A program made the position numbers and the translations under genes. Shown here one piece after another: positions 1 through 8,430 of a stretch of 64,000 nt of DNA. This DNA is from JAGQSZ01 sp049647585. Lineage in GTDB: Bacteria > Actinomycetota > Acidimicrobiia > Acidimicrobiales > Microtrichaceae. Below the pieces are notes generated by a model. The model did not search any database, was not told where the DNA came from, and saw only the letters and a list, made by a program, of their open reading frames with translations. Where the stretch lies: assembly GCA_049647585.1 (NCBI GenBank), contig JBARXY010000016.1, positions 1 through 64,000 on the forward strand. Reading direction: 5' to 3'. Each line of letters starts with the position of its first letter. The first letter of the stretch is position 1.

Positions 1-80
1 AAAACATCCTCGCCCTGCTCACGCGAGATGAAGCCGAAGCCCTTCTCGGAGTTGAAGAACTTCACGGTACCTGTTGCCAA
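1..80 (-). CDS. Cold-shock protein (Csp family), N-terminal part, runs off the left edge
   Basis: Read on the minus strand, the first codons give (M)ATGTVKFFNSEKGFGFISRE, the classic beginning of a CspA-type OB-fold RNA chaperone including the RNP1-like KGFGFI motif. The best start is TTG at 80-78, because cold-shock proteins begin with M-A-x-G-T-V-K; a purine-rich AGAGAAGAAG lies directly upstream. Such proteins melt RNA secondary structure, mostly after temperature downshift. Only about 26 codons are in the window, so the C-terminal RNP2 region is not visible. The family call is firm; the TTG start is inferred from alignment to the usual N-terminus. Confidence 0.85.
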   Translation of the reverse strand, partial: MATGTVKFFNSEKGFGFISREQGEDV

Positions 81-470
81 CTTCTTCTCTTCTCTATTGG
101 TGAGCAAGCCCGTTTGGCTGTCTCATCAGTGCCGAGTGTACTGCAGATTTTGCCAAACTGCTGAGGCGCGGCCAATCTTCTCGGCCGGCTGAGGGTTTGG
201 CGCGCCCAAAGTTGGCCACCGAAATGCCCGACACCCGCGTCCGAGCACGGCGAACTTCGTTCAGCAATTCGGGTAGAACTTCCGCGGAAATTCTTTCTCC
301 GGGTGTAGTTCCACATGGGTCGCTCCAGGGGATAGCATGGAGACACATACCCCACTCGAAGGACGCTCGGCTCGAAACAGCGCCGCTCTTTCGGTGGACC
401 ACGAGGTTCGTAGGGGATCTCGCAGGTCAAGTCACCCCGGTTCGACCATCAGCCCGACAGGACGAAGTAC
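81..470. other. Intergenic region between divergent csp and SNF2 genes
   Basis: About 390 bases without a convincing gene. It must hold the promoter and the 5' leader of the cold-shock gene (minus strand) and the promoter of the SNF2 helicase (plus strand). Open frames here are GC-rich noise with no family resemblance. I see no tRNA, hairpin terminator or clear operator. Confidence 0.5.
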
Positions 471-3400
471 GTGTCCACATGGCTGGGTCAGAGCTCCGGG
501 GTTCATCTGCGCATTTGGCGCCGAGGAGACATGCACACAGCAACCGATGTAACCGAGCCGACCGGGCCGAAGACGCTGCCGCGCGGATTCGAATTCGCCG
601 TAGAGGCCGCCGCCGCGGCTGAGGCCACCCAGGCCCAGCTTGGAATGCTCGAAGAGCACCAGGACGCCTGGCGTTGGACCCTCGAACGCCTGCTCCACCG
701 CACCGACGAGTCGCTCGAAGCTGTTCGCCGTCTCACCACTCCCGAACGCGAGCAGGTGATCTCTGATTTCGAGAGTGAGCGTGATCGCCTCGAGGCCGCC
801 TTGGCGCGACTGTTGGGCGACACCGAGGCCGGTGCCGACCCGCTGCTCCTGGAATCTGCGGGTGAGGTGAAGCTGCAGGCATCATGGGCTGCCGGACGAC
901 TGATCGTGTGGGCAGCCGGGCCGGGTACCGCTCCGGCTAGCGCCGAGGACCTGGCAGCGATGCTCGAGAACGCCGGTGTCGTGGCCAGCGGATGGAGCTC
1001 CCATCCCCCGGTCAAGTTGCCGTCCGGTGCAGCCGCACCGGCGCTTGCTCTGCCTATCGGTGACGCGCTCGGTTGGTTGGCCAACGTGGGCGGAGGTCAC
1101 GACGACGAGTCGATCGGATCGAGCGTCACCTGGTTGGGCCGCGTTGCTGTCTGGGCTGTACGGATAGTCGCTGCTGGGCAGATCGTCCCGACGGTTCGCA
1201 ATCGTCGTCGTGGTCGCCAACAGGAGTCCGACGGTGGTCGTTCAGAACTGTCGATTCGCTGGGCTCCGGCGCTCCTGAGTGAGAGCCAGCTGAACGACAT
1301 TGCCTCGGTCATGCCGGGGCCGGTCACGGCTCTCGAGCGCAGCGAGGCGCGCCAGGTGACCATGACGGTTCTGGGGGCGATCATCAACGCAATCGCCACC
1401 GACGCCGCCAAGATGCTGACACTGCCGGCTCCACCACCCGAGCCCAACGACTCGGTGAGTATCGGGGAGGCGTTGCTGACCCGCCTGGATGGTTCCAACT
1501 TCGAGGTACCCGCCAGACTCGGCGCAGAGATTGCCAAGCGCATGGACCGCTGGGTCTCGCCGGTCACCACACCGTCGGACTCGCGTCTGGTGGTCCAACT
1601 CGATCCTCCTGACAAGGACAACGTCTGGTTCCTGTCCGTTGCCGGGCCGGACCTCGACGGCAAGCTCGTGCCCCTGGAGGTCGCACTCATCGAGAGTCGC
1701 CCCAAGCGTCATCTGGCCGACGAACTGGCGAGACTCGAGCGGATCATGCCGGTGCTCAAGCGCCCCGGCGCCGCCCGGCGCGGCCAGGTGGTGCTCTCCC
1801 AGGACGAGGCCTGGGAGTTGATGACCGTGTCAGGTCCCACCGCCGCCGCAGCGGGATTCGACGTGAGGGTTCCCGCTCTGAGCCGGAAAAAGCCGACGCC
1901 ATCCCTGCGACTCGACGCGGTCGCAAAGGATCCGTCCGTGGTGGGCGCAAACCAGTTGGCAGATGTCCGTTGGTCAGCAGTCTTCGACGACGTTGAACTG
2001 ACTGCTGCCGACATTGCCCGACTCGCGACCGAGGCACGTCCGCTGGTGCGCAGCCGCGGCAAATGGGTCGAGCTCGATCGAGCCGACCTGGCCGAGGCTG
2101 CGGCTGCGCTCGCCGAGCGGGCCTCCACCACGCAGCTGAGCGGGGCTGAGGTACTGCGTTTCGCAATCGGTTTGAACGACTCGCCACTCGCCGGCGGGGT
2201 GAGTGTCAGCGGCAGCGGCTGGGCCGCCGAACTGCTACACAAGTCCGAGGCACTCTCGACCGAACCGATCACCTCACCCGAGGGGTTCAACGGCGAACTG
2301 CGCAGCTACCAGGGCGAGGCCGTGTCATGGCTGGGCTTCTTGGACTCGGTCGAACTTGGTGGTTGCCTGGCACTCGACATGGGGCTCGGAAAGACCCCGA
2401 CGATGCTCGCCCACATAGCCAGAACCATGGGTGGCGGCCCTGCGCTGGTCATCACCCCTCCGGCCGTCGTCGGCAACTGGGCGGCTGAAGCGGCCCGGTT
2501 CACCCCTGGACTCAAGGTTCTGGTCCACCACGGTGCGTCACGCGCGTCTGCTGAGGAATTGTTGGCCGAGGTGACGAGTGCGGACGTCGTGATCACGACA
2601 TACGGCACGGCGATCCGTGACGTCGAGGCTCTCAAGGAGTTCCACTGGGACCGGGTTGTCCTCGACGAAGCCCAAGCGATCAAGAATCCGGCGAACGAGA
2701 CAAGCCAACAGCTACGTCGAATTCCGGCCCGGGTGAGGATCGCTCTGACCGGCACGCCGATCGAGAACGGCCTTGGAGATCTCTGGTCGATACTCGACTT
2801 CACCAATCCCGGTCTTGTCGGTCCGCGGTCATCGTTCATCGCGCAACTGTCCGGTGGAAGTTCAACCTCCAGACGAGACAGCGCCGAGTCAGCGCTCCGG
2901 GCCCTGAACGGGCTGCTCGTGTTCCGTCGCACCAAGTCCGAACCCGAGGTTGCAGCCGAGCTGCCCGAGCGGATCGATCAGCTCGATCACTGCACGATGA
3001 CGCCCGAGCAGATCGGGCTGTATCAGGCGGTGATCGACAGTCTGGTGGTCGACGCTGACGCCGAAGTCGGAGTCGAACCCCGCAAGGGCGCGGTGCTCGC
3101 GGCTATCACGGCGCTCAAGCAGATTTGCAACCATCCCGCCGCATACCAGCCCGATGACCTGCCGCTCGCCGGGCGATCCGGCAAGCTGACCCGCCTCGAG
3201 GAAATCGTCGAGTCGGTCTTCGCCTCCGGTGAAAGGGTGCTCGTCTTCACCCACTTCGCATCCTGGGGTGTGAAGCTCGCGGCTCATCTGAGTGAGGTCA
3301 CCAACACCAAGGTCGACTGCTACCACGGCGGACTCTCCAGAGGTGCCCGCGATCGCATGATCGAGGAGTTCCAGGGCGGCGAAGGCCCAGGTGCTCTCGT

Positions 3401-3905
3401 GCTGTCGCTCAAGGCCGGTGGAACCGGTCTGAACCTGACGGCTGCGAGTCATGTGGTCCTCTATGACCGCTGGTGGAACCCGGCGGTCGAAGATCAGGCT
3501 CGGGACCGTGCCTGGCGGATCGGCCAGACGCGTACCGTTGTCTCGCACCGCTTGGTCTGCCCCGGAACCGTCGACGAACGGGTAGAGGAAGTTGTCGCAG
3601 GTAAGCGCCACATCGCCGACCTTGTTCTACCCAAGTCGAGTTCACTGGCTGATCTCGACACTGCCCAGCTGCGCACGGCTCTTGGCCTGCAGGCCGACAG
3701 CCTGCTCACCGAGACCTCCGACGACGAACTCGTCCGTGAGCGGGCAGCAAGGGACCAGAACGACCTGGCAGAGCACGGTTCGCCCGACGACAACCCGGAC
3801 GGCCCAGCGGCTGACAGGGACGGCTCCGACGGCTCCGACGGCTCCGATGGGTCCGATGCCGGTCAGCAGAAACTCGAGCTCGAACGCGAAAGGGAGTCGG
3901 TGTGA
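471..3905 (+). CDS. SNF2/HepA-family DEAD-like helicase with DUF3670-type N-terminal region
   Basis: A 1,144-aa SWI2/SNF2 ATPase. The long N-terminal half resembles the SNF2-associated region of bacterial HepA-like proteins. The ATPase follows: Walker A DMGLGKT near residue 636, DEAQ box (LDEAQAIKNP) near 731, TGTPIENG near 760. The C-terminal helicase lobe has SLKAGGTGLNL near 978 and WWNPAVEDQARDRAWRIGQ near 1000. It ends in an acidic Gly/Ser/Asp tail built from a repeated DGS unit. The family translocates on double-stranded DNA and remodels protein-DNA or polymerase complexes. GTG at 471 has an AGGA box 8 bases upstream; ATG at 531, preceded closely by GAGGAG, is an alternative. Its end overlaps the next gene by GTGA. 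Confidence 0.9.
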   Translation: MSTWLGQSSGVHLRIWRRGDMHTATDVTEPTGPKTLPRGFEFAVEAAAAAEATQAQLGMLEEHQDAWRWTLERLLHRTDESLEAVRRLTTPEREQVISDFESERDRLEAALARLLGDTEAGADPLLLESAGEVKLQASWAAGRLIVWAAGPGTAPASAEDLAAMLENAGVVASGWSSHPPVKLPSGAAAPALALPIGDALGWLANVGGGHDDESIGSSVTWLGRVAVWAVRIVAAGQIVPTVRNRRRGRQQESDGGRSELSIRWAPALLSESQLNDIASVMPGPVTALERSEARQVTMTVLGAIINAIATDAAKMLTLPAPPPEPNDSVSIGEALLTRLDGSNFEVPARLGAEIAKRMDRWVSPVTTPSDSRLVVQLDPPDKDNVWFLSVAGPDLDGKLVPLEVALIESRPKRHLADELARLERIMPVLKRPGAARRGQVVLSQDEAWELMTVSGPTAAAAGFDVRVPALSRKKPTPSLRLDAVAKDPSVVGANQLADVRWSAVFDDVELTAADIARLATEARPLVRSRGKWVELDRADLAEAAAALAERASTTQLSGAEVLRFAIGLNDSPLAGGVSVSGSGWAAELLHKSEALSTEPITSPEGFNGELRSYQGEAVSWLGFLDSVELGGCLALDMGLGKTPTMLAHIARTMGGGPALVITPPAVVGNWAAEAARFTPGLKVLVHHGASRASAEELLAEVTSADVVITTYGTAIRDVEALKEFHWDRVVLDEAQAIKNPANETSQQLRRIPARVRIALTGTPIENGLGDLWSILDFTNPGLVGPRSSFIAQLSGGSSTSRRDSAESALRALNGLLVFRRTKSEPEVAAELPERIDQLDHCTMTPEQIGLYQAVIDSLVVDADAEVGVEPRKGAVLAAITALKQICNHPAAYQPDDLPLAGRSGKLTRLEEIVESVFASGERVLVFTHFASWGVKLAAHLSEVTNTKVDCYHGGLSRGARDRMIEEFQGGEGPGALVLSLKAGGTGLNLTAASHVVLYDRWWNPAVEDQARDRAWRIGQTRTVVSHRLVCPGTVDERVEEVVAGKRHIADLVLPKSSSLADLDTAQLRTALGLQADSLLTETSDDELVRERAARDQNDLAEHGSPDDNPDGPAADRDGSDGSDGSDGSDAGQQKLELERERESV
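3819..3854 (+). repeat. 9-bp tandem repeat (GACGGCTCC, 4 units) in the SNF2 tail
   Basis: Three exact and one variant copy of GACGGCTCC encode a (Asp-Gly-Ser)n run in the acidic tail of the helicase. The repeat keeps frame, so copy-number changes would alter tail length without breaking the protein. Confidence 0.85.
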
Positions 3906-4213
3906 GCGGACAGCGACGCAGATCCAAGGGCCGCAAGCCGGGTGCCGGTGGCAAGCAACAACAGCAGCAACAACGTCAGAACCGAGCGGCTGCGCCAGCC
4001 GAGTTCTGGCGGTCTGCGCCAGAACCACCCGAGCCTGAAGACATCGTCCATTCTGATCACCCGACGGCTCTGATCCGGTCGATGGACACCCCACCACTAC
4101 CTGGCCAGGGTTCTGTCGCCGATCACTACTTCGCTGCGGTGATCGAGCGGGCCGCTGGGCTGGCAACCGCGCTGGCTGCGTCAGCGGACCTGCTAGACGA
4201 CGGCGAAGACTGA
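3902..4213 (+). CDS. Small unknown protein coupled to the SNF2 helicase
   Basis: 103 aa starting with GTG that overlaps the helicase stop (GTGA), so translation is probably coupled. The N-terminus is strongly basic with a Gln run (about residues 20-28); the C-terminal third is helical (VADHYFAAVIERAAGLATAL) and ends acidic (LLDDGED). I do not recognise the family. The coupling suggests a dedicated partner of the helicase; that is inference. The low-complexity N-terminus looks disordered and nucleic-acid friendly. Confidence 0.65.
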   Translation: MSGQRRRSKGRKPGAGGKQQQQQQRQNRAAAPAEFWRSAPEPPEPEDIVHSDHPTALIRSMDTPPLPGQGSVADHYFAAVIERAAGLATALAASADLLDDGED

Positions 4214-4219
4214 CCTTCC

Positions 4220-4264
4220 CAGACGGGGATCACACAGACGGGGATCACACAGACGGGGATCACA
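4220..4264. repeat. 15-bp perfect tandem repeat, 3 copies
   Basis: Three exact copies of CAGACGGGGATCACA, head to tail, between the small helicase partner and the convergent VOC gene. It lies outside both coding regions and has no spacer structure, so it is not a CRISPR. Confidence 0.95.
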
Positions 4265-4358
4265 GAACCGGGCCCCGCAAGTGCATCGGCCAGACCAGTC
4301 CTAGCTGATGCTTTGGAAGTCGCGGCCGTAGGCGGCCGGGGCTCACCTTGTGGGGCGA

Positions 4359-4901
4359 TCAACCAGCTACGGCTCTTGCCGGGGTGTGTGAGACATCTGC
4401 CTCGGTGAAGTTCCTCATCCAACAGGCAAACTCGAGCAGCACTCCGTCGGGACCTTGGAAGTAGATCGAGCGCACGAAAACTCCCGGATGAAGTGAGTCG
4501 CTGATGCCGAGCTCGCTGTCGTCATGGTTGGCGATCTCGGTGCAATCAATTCCTGCGGCAATGAGCCTGTCGCGGTAGTTCTCGATCTGCTCAGGCGACA
4601 CGTTGAAAGCGACATGGTTCATGGAGCCGATGGCGCTGGTCATATCGCCCCGATCGGGCCTGGCAGCAGGGGCGGCAATCCCGGGAGCGGCGGCCGGGGC
4701 ATTGGGGAACCAGAAGAACGCAAGGCTGTCCCCTCCCCCGCAGTCGAAGAAAAAATGTTGCCCCATGTCGAAGGGCAGCTCGATCGTCTTGATGAGCGGC
4801 ATACCCAGAATGCCTGAGTAGAAGTCGATGGTTTCGGCCATGTCGCTACAGACAAGAGCGAGGTGGTTGATGCCGCCGTACTCGAAGTTCGATCCAGACA
4901 T
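4359..4901 (-). CDS. VOC (glyoxalase/extradiol dioxygenase-like) family protein
   Basis: About 180 aa with two beta-alpha-beta-beta-beta halves typical of the vicinal oxygen chelate fold: GGINHLALVCSDM with FYSGILGMPL at the N-terminus, and SMNHVAFNV then FQGPDGVLLEFACW at the C-terminus. The His of each INHLAL/MNHVAF strand and the Glu of LLEF are the usual metal ligands. Substrate cannot be told; family members are glyoxalases, dioxygenases and epimerases. ATG at 4901 was chosen because MSGSNFEYGGINH is the natural family start; an upstream in-frame start at 4991 adds 30 residues without similarity. Confidence 0.85.
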   Translation of the reverse strand: MSGSNFEYGGINHLALVCSDMAETIDFYSGILGMPLIKTIELPFDMGQHFFFDCGGGDSLAFFWFPNAPAAAPGIAAPAARPDRGDMTSAIGSMNHVAFNVSPEQIENYRDRLIAAGIDCTEIANHDDSELGISDSLHPGVFVRSIYFQGPDGVLLEFACWMRNFTEADVSHTPARAVAG

Positions 4902-4954
4902 GTACGAACCGTACTTCAGAGCCGCTTTCCAAGGTACGCCGATAGGGTCGACTG

Positions 4955-5911
4955 GTGGATCTGAGTCTCGATGCCGCCAGCGAGAGAACACACGACGTCA
5001 TCTCGGCCGGGCTCGAAGGGGACGCGCCCGCGGGTGTGCAGGTCAGGCGTGTCACGTTCGAGTATCCGAACGCATCGCATCTCTGCTGGACTCCCTCGGC
5101 TCCCGAACTGTCCGCTGCGGCAAGCAGCGTCTCGCTGATGATGCCTTTCGTTGAGCCTTACGTCGTCCGATCTGTGCACGCAGTCCTCGACGAACTCGAT
5201 GACGACCTAGGTGAAGTTGCACGGGATTTCGGTCGTCAGGAGCTTCAGCACCACGTCCAGCATCGGCGTTTCAATGACCAGGTCAGGAGCGAGGTCCCAG
5301 GTACGGCACGGCTGGAACGTTGGATGGGACGAACCTACGGGTGGCTGTCCAGGCGCTGCTCGAAGAACTTTTCGCTCGCCTTCGCAGCAGGTTCCGAAAC
5401 CGTCGCGTTCTCGATCGCCCGTTGGACCGAAAGGCATTCGGCGCAGCTGTTCCGCGACGCCGACCCGCACATCACGACCCTGTTCATGTGGCACCTGGCC
5501 GAAGAGGTCGAACACAAGTCGGTGGTGTTCGACGTCTACCGATCAGTCGACGGGTCCAGGTTCCGATACCTGAGGGCTTCGGCTCTGTCGGTCGCGCTGC
5601 TCGCCATGTTCACGACGCTTGGCAGCCTCACGATGCTCAGGGCACAGCGACGACTGTTCAACCCGGTTGCCTGGTGGCGTCTGATCGTTTGGTCAGTGAG
5701 CATCGCGTTCGAGGTCCTGCCGAACCTGTTTGTATCGGCGTCCAAACATCACCACCCAGGCGACCTGGCCGACCCGATCATGCTGACGACCTGGCTGTCG
5801 CACTTCGACGAAGAAACCGGGTCGATGCCCCTGTGGTGGACAGGTGCCGAAGACGGCTCTTCGGTCGAATCGGCACGATCGGGCGAAGCCCCTCCATTTG
5901 TCGGGTCCTGA
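4955..5911 (+). CDS. PF10118-type predicted metal-dependent hydrolase
   Basis: 318 aa, GTG start. The pattern of His/Glu motifs (FGRQELQHHVQHRRFN near residues 92-107, then LAEEVEHKSVVFDVY near 180-194) matches the COG3687/PF10118 family, a ferritin-like helical bundle predicted to bind two metal ions. A hydrophobic stretch (ALSVALLAMFTTLGSLTML) suggests membrane association. The family often occurs with steroid or lipid degradation genes in actinobacteria, but substrate is unknown. It diverges from the VOC gene with overlapping 5' regions, so start sites of both genes need care. Confidence 0.8.
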   Translation: MDLSLDAASERTHDVISAGLEGDAPAGVQVRRVTFEYPNASHLCWTPSAPELSAAASSVSLMMPFVEPYVVRSVHAVLDELDDDLGEVARDFGRQELQHHVQHRRFNDQVRSEVPGTARLERWMGRTYGWLSRRCSKNFSLAFAAGSETVAFSIARWTERHSAQLFRDADPHITTLFMWHLAEEVEHKSVVFDVYRSVDGSRFRYLRASALSVALLAMFTTLGSLTMLRAQRRLFNPVAWWRLIVWSVSIAFEVLPNLFVSASKHHHPGDLADPIMLTTWLSHFDEETGSMPLWWTGAEDGSSVESARSGEAPPFVGS

Positions 5912-5922
5912 GAGACGATCTA

Positions 5923-5957
5923 GTGCGGAAATGGTCGAAATACGACCATTTCCACAC
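5923..5957. terminator. Hairpin between convergent genes
   Basis: An 11-bp perfect inverted repeat (GGAAATGGTCG at 5927-5937, its complement at 5943-5953, loop AAATA), extended by three more pairs beyond one mismatch. It sits 12 bases after the PF10118 stop and before the end of the convergent exporter gene, so it likely terminates transcription from both sides. There is no long T tract. Confidence 0.7.
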
Positions 5958-6069
5958 AAGATCCACGCATTTCGTCCAAGACGAGAACTATTTCCGGGCT
6001 CAGCAGCGACGAGGGGTAGTTTGGGCGAGATCGATTGGTCGAGGACTGGGCCCTGCGCACTCCTTGTTG

Positions 6070-7638
6070 CTACATGCCGCGAGCAGTCTCTGAGGCGGAT
6101 TCTTCGGGAGCGGCTTCTTCGGCCGCTTCATCCTGTTGGGACGGAGCCGCATGGGCCGTGTGTATGACCTTGCGTAGCGGAATCTCGCGCAACATCAGGG
6201 CGAACACGAACGCCACCCCGACCATCGGAGCGACGTACCAGAACGTGCCCGATAGAGCGTCGGCAAACCGGTCGATGTAGAGCAGCCGGTCGGCACTGGA
6301 GAGTGCATCTATCTCGGCCGGGCCCAACGCGTTGCCGCCACCCAACCCGCCCATGGTCGAACTGAGTCTGGCTGACAGTAGGGCCCCGACCAGCGCCACG
6401 CCGATTGCGCCGCCGATCGATCGGAAGAAGTTGATGGCCGAGGTGGCAACTCCTAGGTCTTGCCAGGGAACTTCGTTCTGGGTTGCAAGGATGATGATCG
6501 ACTGTGTGAGACCGATCCCAACACCGATGAGCACCATGAAAACGCTCGAATGCAGCCGGGGTGAAGAGCCGTTGAGTGTTCCTAGAAGGAACATTCCGAG
6601 GCCCGCCATTGCGGTGCCGATGACGGGAAACAGTCGATAGCGGCCGGTTCTTGTGACTATGAAGCCCGAGATCGCCGAAGCGCTGATCATTCCCAGCATG
6701 AGTGGCATGAGCAGCAGTCCCGAGTTTGTTGCCGTGACACCGTTGACTGTTTGAAGGAACAGCGGGACGTAGTTCAACGTGCTGTACATGGCCAGGCCGA
6801 TCATCAGGCCGATCCCGCTCGAAAGGGCGAAGGTCCGAAAGCGGAACAGCCGCAGCGGAATCATCGGCTCGGGTGCGCGCCTCTCGACGATGATGAGCAT
6901 CGTTGTCAGCACAACGGCTGTTGCGATAAGTCCGATGATCAGGGGCGAGCCCCATTCGTATTGGGTCCCACCCCAGGTGGTGACCAGGATCGTCACTGTC
7001 ACCGCAGCGCTCAACAGGACGGCTCCCAGAATGTCGAGCTGCACGCTCGGTCGTCTGGGAGAAGCCGGCAGAACCGACGCAGTCACGAACAGCGCGAGAA
7101 CTCCGATGGGAATGTTGATGTAGAACACCCATCGCCAGGAAAGCTGATCAGTGAAGAACCCTCCGGCAAGAGGTCCGATCACGTTTGCCCCACCGAAGAA
7201 CGCCCCGAACAGTCCCTGATAACGACCACGCTCCCGTGGGCTGACGACGTCGGCGATTATCGCCTGGCCCAGAACGATGAGTCCGCCAGCGCCGAGTCCC
7301 TGGGTTGCGCGAAATGCGATCAGTTGGAACATCGAATTCGAAAGCCCCGATAGGGCGCTACCCAGAAGGAAGATGATGATCGCAATCTGGAACAGCCGCT
7401 TTCGACCGAACAGGTCCCCGAGCTTGCCATACAGGGGGGTCGAAACGGTGGTGGCCAACAGGTAGGCGGTGATGACCCAGGAGATGTGGTCGGCCCCTCC
7501 CAGGTCCCCCACGATTGTCGGAAGGGCGGTGGCGACAATGGTCGTGTCCAACGCGGCCAGGACCATCCCCAGCATCAGGGCGACGAAAATCACGATGATC
7601 TGTCGGGGCGAATAGGTCTCCGTGTTCGACGTCGTCAT
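6070..7638 (-). CDS. DHA2-type MFS multidrug exporter (EmrB/QacA family)
   Basis: 522 aa, about 14 membrane helices. N-terminal motif LDTTIVATALPTIVGDL is the motif D1 of DHA2 drug-proton antiporters. The helix 2-3 loop GKLGDLFGRKRLF is the MFS motif A, and the antiporter motif C-like region GPLAGGFFTDQLSWRWVFYINIPIG follows. The protein exports drugs or other small amphiphiles in exchange for protons. Its start overlaps the stop of the upstream TetR gene (ATGA), so both form one unit and the TetR protein is the likely local regulator. Confidence 0.93.
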   Translation of the reverse strand: MTTSNTETYSPRQIIVIFVALMLGMVLAALDTTIVATALPTIVGDLGGADHISWVITAYLLATTVSTPLYGKLGDLFGRKRLFQIAIIIFLLGSALSGLSNSMFQLIAFRATQGLGAGGLIVLGQAIIADVVSPRERGRYQGLFGAFFGGANVIGPLAGGFFTDQLSWRWVFYINIPIGVLALFVTASVLPASPRRPSVQLDILGAVLLSAAVTVTILVTTWGGTQYEWGSPLIIGLIATAVVLTTMLIIVERRAPEPMIPLRLFRFRTFALSSGIGLMIGLAMYSTLNYVPLFLQTVNGVTATNSGLLLMPLMLGMISASAISGFIVTRTGRYRLFPVIGTAMAGLGMFLLGTLNGSSPRLHSSVFMVLIGVGIGLTQSIIILATQNEVPWQDLGVATSAINFFRSIGGAIGVALVGALLSARLSSTMGGLGGGNALGPAEIDALSSADRLLYIDRFADALSGTFWYVAPMVGVAFVFALMLREIPLRKVIHTAHAAPSQQDEAAEEAAPEESASETARGM

Positions 7639-8225
7639 TTCTCAAGTCCGTCGGCCAGATATCGGAACGCTGTGTCGATCTCATCGCGGAGGCCGTCGAG
7701 TCGGGCCGAGGCCGGGCGACCGAGTGCCAGTCGCAAAGCGGCCAGTGCCACAGAGACAACCAGGGACGGATAGAGGTCCTCGGCGACGTTCATTCCGCAG
7801 CGTTCGGCTATCACCTCGCTCAGGTCGTGTTCCAACGCCAGTTGGGCGGCAACCTGCGCAGCCCGAAGTTGCGGGTGGTCTCGGACCAGTTGGGCGCGCG
7901 TGCGCCAGTACTCCCCCACCTTGTCGACCGTCGTGATTCGATCTCGAAGTACCACGTGCAACGAAACCAGCGGAGGCTCGTCCGGCGGTCGCGAACGCAG
8001 GTTCTGGACGTTCTCGATGCGGCTCTCCGAGTCGATGCCCAAGATCGCCTCATCCTTGGTGCCGAAGTAGTTGAACACCGTCCTGGGTGAAACTCCGGCC
8101 GCCGCGGCGATGTCCTCGACCGTCACGTGATTGGGTCCGCGTTCGACCGCCAGCCGCAACGCAACTTCGATGATCGTTCGGCGGGTCTCGACCTTCTTGC
8201 GTTCCCTCAAACCGGAAATTTCCAT
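7635..8225 (-). CDS. TetR-family regulator of the MFS exporter
   Basis: 196 aa from ATG 8225 (MEISGLRERKKVETRRTI). The N-terminal helix-turn-helix is standard: VTVEDIAAAAGVSPRTVFNYFGTKDEAIL. The C-terminal domain is the variable ligand-binding part. It lies upstream of, and overlaps by 4 bases, the MFS exporter gene, the typical layout of an autoregulated TetR-drug pump operon. An in-frame start at 8270 exists but adds no conserved sequence. Ligand unknown. Confidence 0.9.
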   Translation of the reverse strand: MEISGLRERKKVETRRTIIEVALRLAVERGPNHVTVEDIAAAAGVSPRTVFNYFGTKDEAILGIDSESRIENVQNLRSRPPDEPPLVSLHVVLRDRITTVDKVGEYWRTRAQLVRDHPQLRAAQVAAQLALEHDLSEVIAERCGMNVAEDLYPSLVVSVALAALRLALGRPASARLDGLRDEIDTAFRYLADGLEK

Positions 8226-8430
8226 CCCTCTATAGTTACCCCAAGAGGTGCAGTCCGTGCATAAATACATTGTGTGAAAAATGGATGAATGGTCCTAGGC
8301 CCAGCGCTAGCCCCAAAAGCGCCGCTAGCAGTACCATCGGCAACTGACCGATGACACGCTCCCGCACATCTCACGAGCCCATGCCCACAAGCCTGACGAA
8401 CCGGAACTCCAACCGATCGGCGGGTCAGTT

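Noticed and set aside
4220..4264. Perfect repeat as a mini-CRISPR
   Set aside because: Units are head to tail without spacers.
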